Source: Balanoglossus misakiensis
Lineage: Eukaryota > Hemichordata
NCBI GenBank assembly: GCA_040954595.2
Contig: CM082577.2
Coordinates: 19,282,001-19,346,000 of the forward strand
DNA: 64,000 nucleotides
Direction: 5' to 3'
This document shows positions 35,120 through 48,358 of this stretch, piece after piece. Numbering within the stretch: the stretch's first letter is position 1; every line of letters begins with the position of its first letter. A model generated the notes under the pieces. The model was not told where the DNA came from and searched no databases. It was given only the letters and a program-made list of their open reading frames with translations. The position numbers and the translations under genes were made by a program.

Positions 35120-38063
35120 CACAGGGGGCTGCAAACATGAAAGTTGTAAATGGCGGAAAGTTGTAATAATGTTTCATCTAACCTTTGAAAGGAGTATAAT
35201 AAAAATGAAATGACCACACCTAATGTGCATTTCTTGTTCACGTGTGGGGACTATATGTGTGCGTAATGATCCAAATGCAAGGGGTTGTGTGAACAGGCCT
35301 TAAATAATGAGTTTGCGTTAAATAATGAGTTTGCGTTAAATAATAAGTTGACAAACGGCGCGAGTGCATTTTTTCATGGTTTAGAAATCACTTATTTATA
35401 TATAATTCATTATATAATGTAAATCACTCATGATATATATATAATAGACTTGCACTTAAATTATTTATAAATCACTCATGATATATATATAATAGACTTG
35501 CACTTAAATTATTTATAAATCACTCATGATATATATATAATACACTTAAATTTTATTTATTTATAAATAATTAATTAAATATAAATAATTATGTACATCA
35601 CTCATGATATATATATAATAGACTGACACTGACATTGTTTATAAATAATTTATTATATATAAATAAAACAGCATAAAATACATTTTATGTATATAATTGA
35701 ATCGACTTGAAATTATTTATAAATAAATTGTCAGGACTTAAATGGTTTGCAAATCTATAATTACATACATATAAGTATGTTAAATAACGACTTTTGAACA
35801 AATAATTTAGCTAAATAATAAGTTAACACATGGCACCCCATATAGCCCGAGGGAAAACAGACTGTTTTGGTGTGACTGGCAGTCCCGAGGTCATTAAAAA
35901 TACACTGTTGCCCGAATATGTCAGTCATCATGTGTTTTATAACACACCAAACCGATCGAACTGATGCCCTAGGCAACAGTTCGAAATGACTAAGGTCACG
36001 TGACGTCGTATTGACGAATCACGATCGAGGGTTCGCTGCATGGTGTGTTATAATACTTGATGAACAGTCTTTGTGCTTGTTTATTTTTCTGTGTTACCTC
36101 CACCTTATCAGTTGCTAATCCAGAATACAAGCTATCGCATTTCCCATAAAGCACCTGCTAACGACTTAACCTGTGTGCCCCATCCTTGGATTTTGTGGAT
36201 AAAGTAAACATCGGTCAGTTCTCACTCGGTAAGAAGAGAAAGGGAGGAAACTCGCTCAAGGCATGTCCAGAGGTTGCCCGTAAAGCCGGAAACCACTTAA
36301 TATTCATATATTCAGGGAGCTAAACACTTGAATATGTATAAGTTTAATGCACGGAAGCCAGGTAGGAAGAATTACGAACGTGTTGCCTGGCGCGGCGTCT
36401 GTATTTGTTCGGCAGCACATTTAGATTTTACGATATTTATAGACTTATCACATGAACTGGCCCGTATAGCCACTTGTAAGAGGTAAAACAGGTCGAATTA
36501 AATTTTTTACTGATTCGCCCGTCCGTCGCTGTAACTTTCTTGTAAAACGAAATTACAAGTGCATGTACTGGTAGTTGTACATATATGAAATAAAAGAAAT
36601 ATGGTTGACGTTCCATTAGAATATCGGTTGGTAAAATCAATACAAGAAAGGTGGATTTGAAAAGTGGACGTTACACGATCGTGAACGTGTACACCCCCTA
36701 GACCAGTATCCGGTCGGTATCATTACCTGGTCACTTCGTGGAAAATTCGCGATATAGTGATAGTCGCGATATCCACGCGATATTCAAGAGTCACAGTATT
36801 TGATGGGTATACTCATTAGTAATCTGTAGAAGTTTCGACGTCGTACGGGTTGAACTTGAGCAGAATCGCCCGAAAACAAGAGGTGCATACAATTGTTCAT
36901 TTCCTTCATACTACGCATTTTATGGTAGCTACGCAAGAGTTGCACTTTAAAATTCGGCCTGTCGTCAATATTTTTGAGCTTTTGCACCAAAATTACTGTT
37001 CTAGTACTTGTCGAGTCATCATGAACAAATTCATGTATCAGATTTCAAAATTGGCGCAAACATTTACGCGCCTTTCCCGTAGATCGAGAGGGTTGCTTTA
37101 GACCGTTAAGCCGGTCATGTGGACTTGTAATAGAAAAGGCGTGCACTGTGGGCTAGTAAGTCCTGACTTCCCGACCGAGGTGAGGTCGACTTCGTAGCTT
37201 TTTTCTTTGAATGAAAGTCTGTATATTCATGATTCTACTGATAAGGAGCCAAATACTTTACACGAATATGCATTCTATTTGAATCTAGCTGTGTTTGTGC
37301 AACTGATGCAAAGTGACCGGAGAACTGGTCCAAGTGACCGCATACAGGGACGTATGAACGAACGTGAACCATATGAGTGCAAACAACCTGATTCCAACAG
37401 CTGGATAAATAGGCTTTCCAAAAATATATGTCTGCAAAACTCCTCAGGGGGGGGAGGGTTTCGGTCTCTGGCCCATGGACTAATAGACTTATGCGTGAAC
37501 CTATGCGTTTGAACCTTGACCCGACTGACAGCTCAAAGTATGTGGGTAATTTGTTTACCTCTGAAGCTCACGTGGTCTTGAAATAAACAGTCAAAGGTCA
37601 AAAGTGATTTCTGGCTTTACGGGCGACCTCTGGACATCGCCGAGTGAACGTCCAGTCACGTTTTTTGAGACAACGAAGCAATTTCCACGCGTCCAAAGCG
37701 AGCTGCTCACATTTTTAAGCATAAGAAAACTGATGATGACTGTTTAATTGGTAGGCATGGCTTGAAAAGTACGAAACTGCAGACATGCCTTGAGCGAGTT
37801 TCCTCCCTTCCTCTTGTTATACCCAGTACTCGCTGACCGATGTTTACTTTATCAACTTAACCGTGGATGGGGCACACAAATTAAGTCGTTAGCAGGTGAA
37901 TAATGGGAAATGGATAGCTTTTATTCTTGATTAGCAAATGATAGACAGGTGGAGGTAACACAGAAAAATAAACAAGCACAAAAACTGTTCATCAAGTACT
38001 GTTTATTGGGGGAAAATGCAGAAACTCCGCCATTTACAACTTTCATGTTTGCAGCACCCTGTG
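35120..38063. mobile_element. 2.9-kb DNA transposon with 7-bp duplication (P- or hAT-like)
   Basis: Ends CACAGGGGGCTGCAAACATG and CATGTTTGCAGCACCCTGTG. GTCTCGG lies on both sides (35113-35119, 38064-38070). Long inverted subterminal arms match (around 36056-36340 and 37610-38005, for example TTTATTTTTCTGTGTTACCT / AGGTAACACAGAAAAATAAA). An AT-rich MITE (ends ~35838) and part of the 45-kb hairpin element (35838-36050) are inside. No transposase frame is present. Confidence 0.75.
35270..35838. repeat. AT-rich MITE related to 61232-61650
   Basis: Repeated ATCACTCATGATATATATA units and TTATTTATAAATAA stretches, ending GTTAACACATGGCACCCCATA. The right end is the same as in the 61-kb copy; the left end is not clear. 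Confidence 0.65.
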
Positions 38064-38520
38064 GTCTCGGTTATCACCGGTTCTGGAGAAGAAGATTTTT
38101 GAAATTTAAGCCAGATTACAGAAAAAAAATTGTCGCAAAAAAACTGCAACTTTGTCAGCATAATTTCCAATTACAAAAATGATGGACAGAAGGTAGTCTA
38201 CCAGCATGCCAAATTTGAAGTCGATCTGACTTGTAGTTTCTGAGATCTGAGATTTGCATTTTTTCAGAAAATCCAAGATGGCAGCCAGGTCACGTGACAA
38301 ATTAAAAATTGAAGGGTTCAATGCACGACTACTCATTGACCTTGACCACTGTAGCAAGTTTCAGAAGTGTACCTGCAGCGGTGTCTGAGATCTAGAGCGA
38401 CAAAGAAGTGAACCAAGAATAAAGAAAGAAAGAAAAACCCCAAAGAAACCAATAGGGGACCCCTAAAAAAAACCAACGAAACCAATAGGGCCCAAGCGCT
38501 CGCTTGCGCTTGGGCCCTAA

Positions 38521-38870
38521 CAACACGATTTCAAGAGGGTTTCGGAACCCTAAAAATGACGGGCAGAAGGTAGTCTACCTGCACGCCAAATTTGAAGGTG
38601 ATCTGACTTGTAGTTTCTGAGATCTGAGATTTGCATTTTTTTCAGAAAATCCAATATGGCCGCCAGGTCACGTGACTAATTAAGTATTCACAAGTCACTG
38701 CACATCTACTCATTCACCTTGACCACTGTAGCAAGTTTGAGAAGTGTACCTGCAGCGGTGTCTGAGATCTAGAGTGACAAAGGATGGAACCAAGAATAAA
38801 GAAAGAAAGAAAGAAAAACCCCATCGAAACCAATAGGGCCCAGGCGCTGCAGGCGCTTGGGCCCTAATAA
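38521..38870 (+). repeat. Truncated family C element with hairpin end
   Basis: Contains GTCACGTGACTAATTAAG, a GAAA tract, CCAATA and hairpin GGGCCCAGGCGC/GCGCTTGGGCCC (38837-38866). Start missing. Confidence 0.7.
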
Positions 38871-39349
38871 AAGCGAGCGTGTTGTCAGATCAGTGGGACT
38901 GTCATACATTACGATCCCCCGGATTACGATAGGCATGATAGGGACATTTTAACGAGCGAGCGTGAAACTGACATGGAAACGATCGACAGTACGGTATAGC
39001 ACAGTGACTGTAGGTAAAGCGAGCGTTTTGCTGTGCTGAACGCATTACCCTGTTTGTTTACAACACACAGCGACTTGACCTGATTCAAACAGTTTACGAT
39101 CTCGTGGTTGGACTGACAAAAATGACTAAGAAACAGAACCAAATTAGGAAGTATTATAGGTCTGTCTCCTCGAAGTCGCATATTGTGCAAAACACAAGGC
39201 ACATCAAACGTGTTGCCCAGACTCCGGAAGTTAGCAGTTCGCTTGCCTGGTTTGAAATGTGCGGCTGTGGTAGAAAATTACCCACTGGACTTTGATGCAT
39301 GAGTCGCCCCCCCCCCCCCCATGGATTCAGGTGTAGTTTCAGATTTGAA
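38871..39349. other. Intron 3 segment, unassigned
   Basis: Nothing recognised apart from a C run at 39307-39320. Confidence 0.5.
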
Positions 39350-41409
39350 TTAAAGCTGCAAGCAGCATTGAAGGGGCCCAATCATAGAGTTAATAACCAT
39401 TAGACTCCATTCAGGGTTGTACCATTCAAATGCGTAGGCTGTATTTGCTCTCGATGTTGAGATATGGGGAAGTAGGCAACCACCCGAAATGCATGTCGTA
39501 CAAGTACAAACACAACAACCAAAGGTGAACTTCTACGTTGTAAGTACTTCAGTAAGTACTTCAAAGGTCAGCTGAGGGTACCCAAAAATTAGGATTCTTA
39601 TTTGGTTCATATTCAAGACAACGGAAAATCCTCGCCGTTTGGGTTGGTCAAATTAGATATGGCCATAATAATGAGTTACGCAAGTAAGTTACAGGTGGCC
39701 CCAGGAATTTAGCATTTCATGAGGCAGAGGGTCCTACCCTACCCCTCCAAACACCTGGCTATATATGATGTGCATGCTAACATATGGAAAGCAGGTCAAT
39801 GGACACCTGAGGTCACCCAAAAATTTGACAAAAAAATTTCATTCCTGTTTATGTCATGTGCAACAAATCCTACATTTGCAGCCCTTTCACTTTGCCTACC
39901 ATTAGGTATGCACGTAATACATGAATCAAGCAGGTGTCACAGGTATCCCCCTGTATTTGGCATTTCATGATAGTTTCATCCCTCCAAATACCAAAGCTGC
40001 AGTGCTGAGATATGGCACTGTGCGACAAAGGTCATCCAAATCACCTTATACATTTGGGCAAAAACCAACTGACACTTACATTCGTCCCTGTGGAACAAAA
40101 ACCACACATATCGCCCTGTTGGTTAGTGTCCAATTAAATGTACAAAATCAATGACTTAGGCAGGTGCAACAGGTGACCCCCGCCTTTGGTATATCATTAT
40201 GGACCTATCCGTATATCCCCCCCCCCACCACGCCAAAGCTGCATGCATCTGCTATTATTCACTAAGCAAAAGTAGGTGAAATGTCACATAAGGTTGCCCA
40301 CAACTTGACAGGAAAATCGGACTTCATATTGATCCATGTGCAACAAATACCACGCTAGCATCCCTTTCATTGACCCCACAATTACGCATGCACATAATAG
40401 AGTTACGCAGGTGTCACAGGAGACCCCCGAATCGGGCGTATTATTTTGGTCCCATACAGCTGCATGAAGCTGCGTGCCATTACGGGGGACCTGATAACCC
40501 CTATGGTCTTCTGCGGGCCGAACCCCATACTGAACGTCCAGTTGCAACGTCACGACTGAAGTAGGAACTTTTGAACAGCAACAAAGCCTGATCTCTGATT
40601 ATTGCTGGTACCATACTCCCTTCGTGCAAGAAAATCACTGGTCTGCTTACGTATTTCGGCCAATTTCCCGAACGACTATCCACTACATGTGACTACCATG
40701 CTAATGATGAAACCTCCCACAACATTAGCGACTGAGGGTCAAAGTCCGCTGCCGCATTACATTGAATGTTAACCAGTGTAGCCGGGTCTGCGTAGACACA
40801 TTTGAACGGCAACAGCTAACAAACTCAGCGTAATTCAATAAAACACCCTAACACAGCCTGAACTCCGGTAATATGTTGTCCCAAAATTCATTCCGTGAAA
40901 AAAAATCACCGGTCTGTTTACGTATTTCAGCAGATTTTCCAAGGACTGCTGCAACCCGCCTGCTAATGAGATCTCCACAACATTACGTAATGACGGTCAA
41001 AGTCCGATGCCCCAGTGTTCGTCCTCAGCCCACCAAAAAATGCGAAAAATATTACAAAAATCTTCTTCTCAAAATCGACGTGGCCTAGGACCTTGAAATT
41101 TGGCACAGGGGATTTTGGCCACATGGTCTACAATATCGCGAAAAGAATGTACATGCCCCCATTAACGTGCAAATTTGGTCAATTTTAAAATTTCGCTCGA
41201 TTATAGCCACCAAGTCACGTGACTAATTACAAATTCAAAGGACAGGTGCACCAGTACTCATGGGCCCCAACCACCATGCCAAGTTTCATAGGCGTAGGTC
41301 CAGGGATTTTTGAGAAAATCGGGAGCAAAAAAACGACTCAAGAAGAAAGAAGAAAAACTCCAGCAATAACAGAAGGGGACCAAGCGCCTGAGGGCGCTTG
41401 GTCCCCTAA
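39350..41409 (+). mobile_element. Family D element, copy 2
   Basis: Same start, order and hairpin end as 27154-29186, in the same orientation, with small indels. Both copies are followed within 0.4 kb by a family B start. Confidence 0.85.
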
Positions 41410-41555
41410 TTATAGCTGCGTTTACTGGAGTCTTCTCGGGGAAAAAGAAACATTAGATGCGTCACTAGTAGGGTTGATAAAATCTTAAGTTGTGCTTAAA
41501 CTCAGAAATCTATTAGGCGAAATAGAAAAATAAGAGATCTAATGAATAGAAATTA

Positions 41556-44205
41556 TTTTTTTAGGTCCCATTGGTATAGGCATATACAGGCCTCGAACTT
41601 TACTTTTTGGCTCACCTGCCCAATGGGCAGGTACACTAAACAATTTACCTGCCCAACAATTGTTTTACCTGCCCATGCCAAGTTCACACATTTTTCAGTG
41701 CAGATCGTCATTTACATGTGACCTTCTGCCAAGGGCTCTAGTAACCGCTTTAAATTTAGTATTAAAATTTGGCCCCACACACATAAATGGCCCACCACAA
41801 ATATATTCTGTATTTTCCCCAGGATGACCAAATTCAGAATTTCAGTTTCAGATCTATCATTCTTAGAAAATGGTTACTGATTAGTTCAAAAACATCCTAA
41901 GACATCTCAGATTTTGTATCCCGTGTTTTACTGCTATATTGGTGATGGAATTTATTGTGTATTATATCAAATCGCACCAGTGCAAGGTATGAGAAATGCA
42001 TTTTGAAAAAAAAAATCGGTTCACCAGTAGAAGTTATGAGAGAAATCTATTTTGAAAAAAAATATCAGCAGGATCAGCTGAAATGTTTTGATTTAAAAAT
42101 TTTCCCTTTTCAAGTATGTAATGTCATGTGCTGACTATAGGTGTTCTGGCAAAATACATGAATTATTCACTGCTCTCTGGTCCATCTTGGATGTATTAGA
42201 CTCCTGGCAGTGTCCTTGTCTTTCCTTTCCTTTCCTTTCCCACTTTGATGGCACACTAAGTACAAACTTCCTTCTAAGTTTTAGTAAACCCAAACTTTAA
42301 GACTCATTTTTATTCTATCAGGCAAACTTCAGAAGAACAAAGCAGTAATTTATGCAAATATATCCGAGCTATATTTAGACACGCTTACGCAGTGAGCGCA
42401 TGGCCTGGGCATGGGGTGGAAGGGGTCAGGTCGGGTTCACCAACGCGCGCGTACGTTGGCTTCTCCTAATTTACATATCAATCAATGAACTTTAATCGCG
42501 TAACCCTGCCAGCGCGTTGACGGCCGATTATATCTTCGATAAAATAAGAAAAAACCGCATATAAAGACGCAAAACTTTGTTTTTTTCTTGAAATCTTTCT
42601 TTCTAAATAACTTTTACAATAGAATATTGATTCTGCAGTATGTTTTACTGATTTATTTGTGTATATTCACCGGCCCAATTGGGCCGACAAGATGTGAAAA
42701 TAACTGGCCCACTATAAATATTTACCGGCCCGGTGGGCCGGCGTTAAGTTCGAGGCCTGATATATACCATGGGACCTTATGGGATCGGTTGCGTCTGTAT
42801 GTATGTATGTATGGATGGATGGATGGATGGATGTATGTATGGATGTATGTCTGGATGTCCGTCCACATCAAAAACTTGAAAACTGCTGCGCGTATCACCT
42901 CAATATTTGGTGTGTAGGTGCAGGCTGGGCTGTAGATGGGAGTTTGTCCAAACGAAGTTGCCAGGCCCAAAAATATGCAAATTAGCTGGAAAAATGTGAA
43001 ATTTATCAAAACTCTGAAAGTCAACAACTACTCGTCAGATTGCTTTAAAAATTGGTACATGTATGCATGTACCATATGTCAACCTCACATCGACCTGTAA
43101 GTGTTAAGTTAATATCATGGATGTTTTATTTTTTATGAATTTTTTATTCTTTTTATTAAATTTATACCTTTACTTATACCTCTATGGTTAAGCTATGTCC
43201 ATGTCTTATTGTGGAATTCTGGTCTGTGCAATAGTCCTGTACAGTGACTGTCTATTGGTCAGTGAGCACAATGGGGCCAAAATAAAAGGCAAAATTTTGG
43301 GCTCACCTGTAACACCTGCTTAACACATTAATTATGTGCATACCTAATTCCGGGCTAACTAATAGGGCTAGAGGTTTCATTCTTGTGGGACATGGACCAG
43401 TATAGGGTCAAAATTTCTTGCCCAAATTTTGGGTGACCTCAGGTGACCTTTGACCTATTTTCCTATATCTCGGCATCCAGAGCAGGTACAGACTTGGCGT
43501 TTGGAGGGTTGGGACTAAAATTGAAAAGCCAAAATATTGGTCACCTGTGACACCTGCATATCTCATTTATTATGTGCATACCTAATTCCAGGCTAACCAA
43601 TAGGACTATAGGTTTGGTTTTTGTTGAACATGGACCAGTATAGGGTCAAAATTTCTTGCCCAAATTTTTCCTGACCTCAGGTGACCTTTGACCTACTTTA
43701 CCATTTCTTGGCATCCAGAGCAGGTACAGACTTGGCGTTTGGAGGGTTGGGACTAAAATTGAAAAGCCAAAATTTGGGGTCACCTGTGACACCTGCATAT
43801 CTCATTAATTATGTGCATACCTAATTCCAGGCTAACCAATAGGGCTATAGGTTTGGTTTTTGTTGAACATGGACCAGTATAAGGTCAAAATTTCTTGCCC
43901 AAATTTTACATGACCTCAGGTGACCTTTGACCTACTTTATCATATCTTGGCATCCAGAGCAGGTACAGACTTGGCGTTTGGAGGGTTGGGACTAAAATTG
44001 AAAAGCCAAAATTTGGGGTCACCTGTGACACCTGCATATCTCATTAATTATGTGCATACCTAATTCCAGGCTAACCAATAGGGCTATAGGTTTTGTTTTT
44101 GTTGAACATGGACCAGTATAGGGTCAAAATTTCTTGCCCAAATTTTGCATGACCTTAGGTGACCTTTGACCTACTTTACCATATCTTGGCATCCAGAGCA
44201 TGTTA
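41556..44205 (+). repeat. Family B copy split by a hAT-like element, then family A blocks
   Basis: B start TTTTTTAGGTCCCATTGG at ~41560, broken at 41587-42759, resumes ATATACCATGGGACC, with GTATGTATGGATGG units. From ~43150 there are four A-type blocks of ~240 bp in tandem (43440, 43675, 43915, 44155), each with the TGACCTTTGACCT core. Confidence 0.75.
41587..42759. mobile_element. hAT-like non-autonomous element (1173 bp)
   Basis: Ends CAGGCCTCGAACTT and AAGTTCGAGGCCTG. The inside of both ends is rich in GCCCAATGGGC / GGCCCGGTGGGCC palindromes. Flanks fit a 5-bp ATATA duplication (comparison with intact B copies), shorter than the 8 bp usual in hAT, so the superfamily is provisional. Confidence 0.7.
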
Positions 44206-44658
44206 TTTCGTGTGGTTATTCCGTTCCTTTCCGCAAATTAGTGTAAGCCGTGATTTATAGCTTGCTGAAACAGTGCGTAGTTTGCCGTGGCTGCCACCAC
44301 AAACTGGAAAAAAGGGGTGCCGCACTGCTATTCAAGTGACGTGCACGCTGACCAGAAACATTTCATTTTTTTGGCCTCAGGTGACAAACCCTAAACTTCT
44401 ATGACAGTACATGGCAAAGTTATGAACTGTTGTGATGCCAACAGTCTAGGAAAATGTCCATACATAGACTGGAAATAAATTTCTTATGCAAATAATTTTG
44501 TGACATAATGATATTGATTGTTGTATGTACACTTCAAATATGATTAGTACATCTATGTTTTCCCTGCATGTTATGACATACACTCAGTTCAAATAACTTT
44601 AATTTTGTTATACTATTAAAGATGTGATTTCTCATATTGTATCTTGTGTGTCTCACAG
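44206..44658. other. End of intron 3, unassigned
   Basis: No repeat family recognised; leads into the exon 4 acceptor. Confidence 0.5.
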
Positions 44659-44743
44659 TCTACACAGGGGTCAGGATGGGGTCATATGAATATATAAGAG
44701 ATAACATTGTTGGTAAAAGGGAAGATGGAACATTTGAGGTCTG
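44659..44743 (+). CDS. SLC25A27: SLC25A27 (UCP4) coding exon 4
   Basis: The acceptor is TGTCTCACAG and the donor GTAAGA (44744). The exon encodes residues 105-131 (YTGVRMGSYEYIRDNIVG and onward), finishing the second transmembrane helix (GVRMGSYEYIRD, with the GxR..xYE pattern of this subfamily) and the inter-repeat linker KREDGTFEV. The trailing TG joins the G of exon 5 as Trp132, the Trp that precedes the third helix in vertebrate UCP4. A long ATGT microsatellite begins only ~75 bp downstream of the donor. Confidence 0.94.
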
Positions 44744-45133
44744 GTAAGAACAAGTGTATGCTATTTAAAAGTCATTTTAGTCCAATTTCGTATACCAGTG
44801 GGACCTTACATGCATCCCATGTATGTATGTATGTATGTATGTATGTATGTATGTATGTATGTACATGTATGCATGCATGCATGTATGCATGCATGCATGC
44901 ATGTACCGTAATCGTGGCTTCGGTTCGACCAGGAAAAAATAATTATGCTTTATGAAAAGACGAAACAATGGGGGTAAAAATGAGTCAAAGTGCCAGAACG
45001 ACCCCCTCGGACATTTATGCCGTCACGTGACCTTAGTCATTTCGAGCTGTTCCCTAAGGCATCATTTCGATCAGTTTCTGCCCGGTACTGTTGCCCCGTC
45101 TTGATATAATTCCGTGTTTGGTGTGTCACAAAA

Positions 45134-45967
45134 CACATGATGACTGACATATTCGGGCAACAGTGTATTTTTGATGACCTCGGGACTGCCAGTCACACAA
45201 AAACAGTCTATTTTCCCTCGGGCAAACAAGACTGTTTTAGTTGTGACTAGCAGCGCCCTCGGACATCAAAATACATTATTACACCTCACGTATTATACCG
45301 TTTTCGTGATTGGCTGAGACGCGCTCACGTGATATAGAAAAAAAAGTGATATAACATGGCTAGAGTTGATAAAGCCCTGTCGCGTGCGCTGATATTGCCC
45401 GCTGGGTTGTTTTGGTGTTCTGCGCACGACTTCTGCGCGTTCCAAACTGTCGTTCAATGGCTTCCTTCACGATCAGTCAACTCCCGCATCTATATGGCTT
45501 CAAAGCGACACACAGGCTTAACACCTGTTCAACTGGATGATATTTTACTGCAAACGGGCAGTAAATACACCAAAATCGCAACCAACAGCGCAGTATTTTC
45601 AAAATAATCTAAGTTCGAAGTAGGTATCGTATAATTCTTGGGAGATCGAGACATTTTACATTCTCAGCAACGTACGACATATGGACGCGAGTCCACATGC
45701 TACATGCTGCAGTGTATGTACGTTCAAATGTTCGGCGTAATAAAATTAATAACACATTATGCTCGGGCAACATCACGATTTGAAGCCTGCCCTCGGGCTG
45801 GTGATCTCTGACCACAATATTGATGATACCCTCGCCTGCGGCTCGGGCATCATCAATATTATGGTCAGAGATCACCATCCCTCGTGCAGGCTTCAAATCG
45901 TGATATTGCCCTCGCTATCATGTGTTATTATTTAACTGTTGCCCTCATTGTCAGTCATCATGTGTAT
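45134..45967. mobile_element. Hairpin element with repeated TC/TC (G.A) mismatch sites
   Basis: Inverted ends ACACATGATGACTGACA / TGTCAGTCATCATGTGT. Inside are two hairpins (45172-45268 and 45748-45931). In the second, on the - strand, the tip is CCCGAGCC-GCA-GGCGAGGG. Three mismatch sites oppose exactly (45763-64/45912-13, 45793-94/45882-83, 45832-33/45843-44). A partial inverted copy lies at 35838-36050. A reading frame at 45356-45607 has no known domain. Confidence 0.75.
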
Positions 45968-46184
45968 ACTACAGTACCGCCTGTGAGTCTTACAGCTTTG
46001 AAACCAGTGCGTAATATAAAAGCATATGGGAACACGCTATGAGTTGGTCCCTTGGGACAAAGACGTTTTTAATTTATTAACGCACAGGGATGTATTTTTA
46101 GGCAGACAATGGCGAGACCCAGTTGCCTAGCAATTATCACCATGAACTTTGCTACAAGTTTCACTATCACTTCCACTGGGCGTC

Positions 46185-46372
46185 TCAATTTTTTCAGCAG
46201 AGCCCCAGCTGCAGTAAGTTCCGACTACCTCAAGGTTTTGCCTATAGGTTTTGGGGCTCCTCATTTTACTGATGACCCTCAATTTTTTCAGCAGAGCCCC
46301 AGCTGCAGTAAGTTCCGACTACCTCTAGGTTTTGCCTATAGGTTTTGGGGCTCCTCATTTTACTGATGACCA
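46185..46372 (+). repeat. 94-bp tandem duplication
   Basis: Two adjacent copies starting TCAATTTTTTCAGCAGAGCC at 46185 and 46279, differing at one or two bases. Confidence 0.92.
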
Positions 46373-47000
46373 TCAGCAACAAGGGACATTGACCGTTGAC
46401 TAAGCAAGCTGGTGCTAAACATAGCTCTTTTCAGAGGGGTAATTTTACACGCAAGCTCATAAGAAACTGCCACTTGTATCCCCTCAATTTTCAGCCAACC
46501 CCCCCCCCCCCCTGTTACAAAATGACCTCTTTCCTGAATTAACTATTCACGCCTGATTTGAGGTCAGACAAGGGTCATTATCCATTCATGGCTGTTTGAG
46601 CTCAGGCCAAGGGGAAAACAGGTTATGCGTTTACGCACTAGGCGAAATTTTAGGGGTTGTAAAATAATTAATTATCGGAAGAATTGCGGGTGGTCGAATT
46701 AATGGTGTGGTCGAACCGAAGGCACGATTACGGTATGTATGTATGTACCTATGGATGTATGTATCTATGTACGTACGTACACATCCAAGCCTTGAAAACT
46801 GCTTCACCTTGATATTTGGTGTGTAGATGCAAGCCAGGCTGCAGATGAGAGTTTGTTCAAAAGAAGTCGTCATGCCAAAAATATGTAAATTAGCTGCGAA
46901 AAAATGAAATTTGTCAAAACTCAGAAACTTAACAACCACTGGTCAGATTTATTTGAAATTTGATATGTATGTACGTTATGTCAACCTCATACATAATTTC

Positions 47001-48142
47001 TTATCACATTGCTCCGCATATTACCATAGTATGATGTCAGAGGGAGGGTAATATTGATCAAGCGTTATTGTTATTACCATCCCTCTGACGTCACCAACCA
47101 GAACTATTTTAAACTTGTAAACAAAGTCCCTTCGGATGGCAAAATTCAGTGCAAGTGTTGGTTTTATTTCCATATAAAAAAATAAGCAAAGATAAATAAC
47201 ATGGTCATATGTATAAATAAAGACGATTAGTTTTACCCGTGTACCTTTGTTATCGCACCAACCTGCACCTGCAAAACTGTCGCGAAGTCAGAACTGCTGA
47301 GCCAATGGTGTCGCGTCCTCGACCGAGTGACATGCACAAAATTGAGATATTTACGATAAACCAGCTCAATTCAAAATCCATTAAATCACCAAGTAACGAG
47401 GTTACCCAATTGAAGTTGTTTGGAAGCAACAGAGGAAAGTTTTGACGTCAAGCTTTTCATATTTACCACCGGAAACGGGCAGCCAGACAGCACATGTGAA
47501 GGTATTTTATCAAATGAACAAACCGAACACATATCGACCGTAGGCCTTTGCCAGATGAGAGTGTTCACAAAACAGTCTGATCTGAAAGCAAAAGGCAAAA
47601 GAAACTAACACTGCGCTAGTGAAACCTTGACGGACGATGAAATCCAGCTGATGCAGATGGGTCCTCGCAAAAATCTAGAATCGTCCGGTTCGTGACCCGA
47701 GTCACCTGACAGTTAAGACCGCATAACATGGATCTTTAATTTTTCACGAAATAGTTCCAAATTTTATCTTAACCACAAACAGTTTTATTTCAAAATCAAA
47801 ATTAGCGGATCTATGTATGTGATAAACATATAATGCCCTTGTTTTCCTCACTCGTGTACGGCCCCTATACGCGGAATCACTCGTCCGCGATGTAGGCACA
47901 CTCGTTCGAAATATGGGGGAATTATATACATTGCATAAATACCAAAATGGGACCTAAAAATTCTTATTTTCAAAGTATATATATATATATGCCATGTGAT
48001 GATAAAAGTAATGGTTAAACTGGGTTTCCTCTGGGTTTTTGAAAATTGTAGTAAATTAACGAATCCAGATTTAAATTCATTAGTAAATTTGAAAAAAACA
48101 TTTAATTAGTAAATTTTATTTATAGGTAGAATCATAAACAAA
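47001..48142. other. Intron 4 segment with a decayed hairpin
   Basis: An imperfect inverted repeat at 47037-47094 (GTCAGAGGGAGGGTAATA / TTATTACCATCCCTCTGAC). A short frame at 47420-47608 has VKLFIFTTGNG, faintly like the VKLFVLDGT of the 50-kb protein. The far right (47945-47957) is an inverted family B end. Confidence 0.5.
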
Positions 48143-48358
48143 TACACGCATCATTTGCTTACCCTGTTTGTTTTACATGACTGTTCTGTTCATTGATCAT
48201 TGTCCCCTACCCCCATTTCGATGGCAAGCATTGTGGACAAAATATATTTTACACGCATCATTTGCTTACCCTGTTTGTTTTACATGACTGTTCTGTTCAT
48301 TGATCATTGTCCCCTACCCCCATTTCGATGGCAAGCATTGTGGACAAAATATATTTTA
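48143..48358 (+). repeat. 108-bp tandem duplication
   Basis: ACACGCATCATTTGCTTACC begins both copies (48143 and 48251); the copies look the same. Confidence 0.93.

Larger units (their letters stand above)
33641..38520 (+). mobile_element. Family C elements, the second split by a 2.9-kb transposon
   Basis: A 5'-truncated C element (33641-34060) ends in a GAAA tract directly joined to the next start ATTAAAGCTGCAAGCAGC (~34063). That second element runs to 35119, is interrupted by 35120-38063, and resumes to a hairpin end (38480-38518). AGGTCA half-site runs at 34215-34237 and 34453-34475. Confidence 0.75.
44906..46733. mobile_element. 1.8-kb element with CCGTAATCG ends, TA flanks
   Basis: CCGTAATCGTGGCTTCGGTT at the left and AACCGAAGGCACGATTACGG at the right, with TA outside both. 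Inserted in the microsatellite of a B copy. It contains the hairpin element at 45134-45967 and a 94-bp duplication. No transposase recognised; Tc1/mariner-like by its TA flanks only. Confidence 0.7.
44811..47000 (+). repeat. Family B copy with ATGT microsatellite, split by a TA-flanked element
   Basis: GTGGGACCTTACATG start and (ATGT)n/(ATGC)n tract to 44905; after the insertion, GTATGTATGTACC and B text (46736-47000). Confidence 0.65.

Noticed and set aside
47037-47094. Seventh tandem-G.A hairpin
   Set aside because: The inverted repeat is imperfect, but its mismatches are not opposed CGAG blocks.
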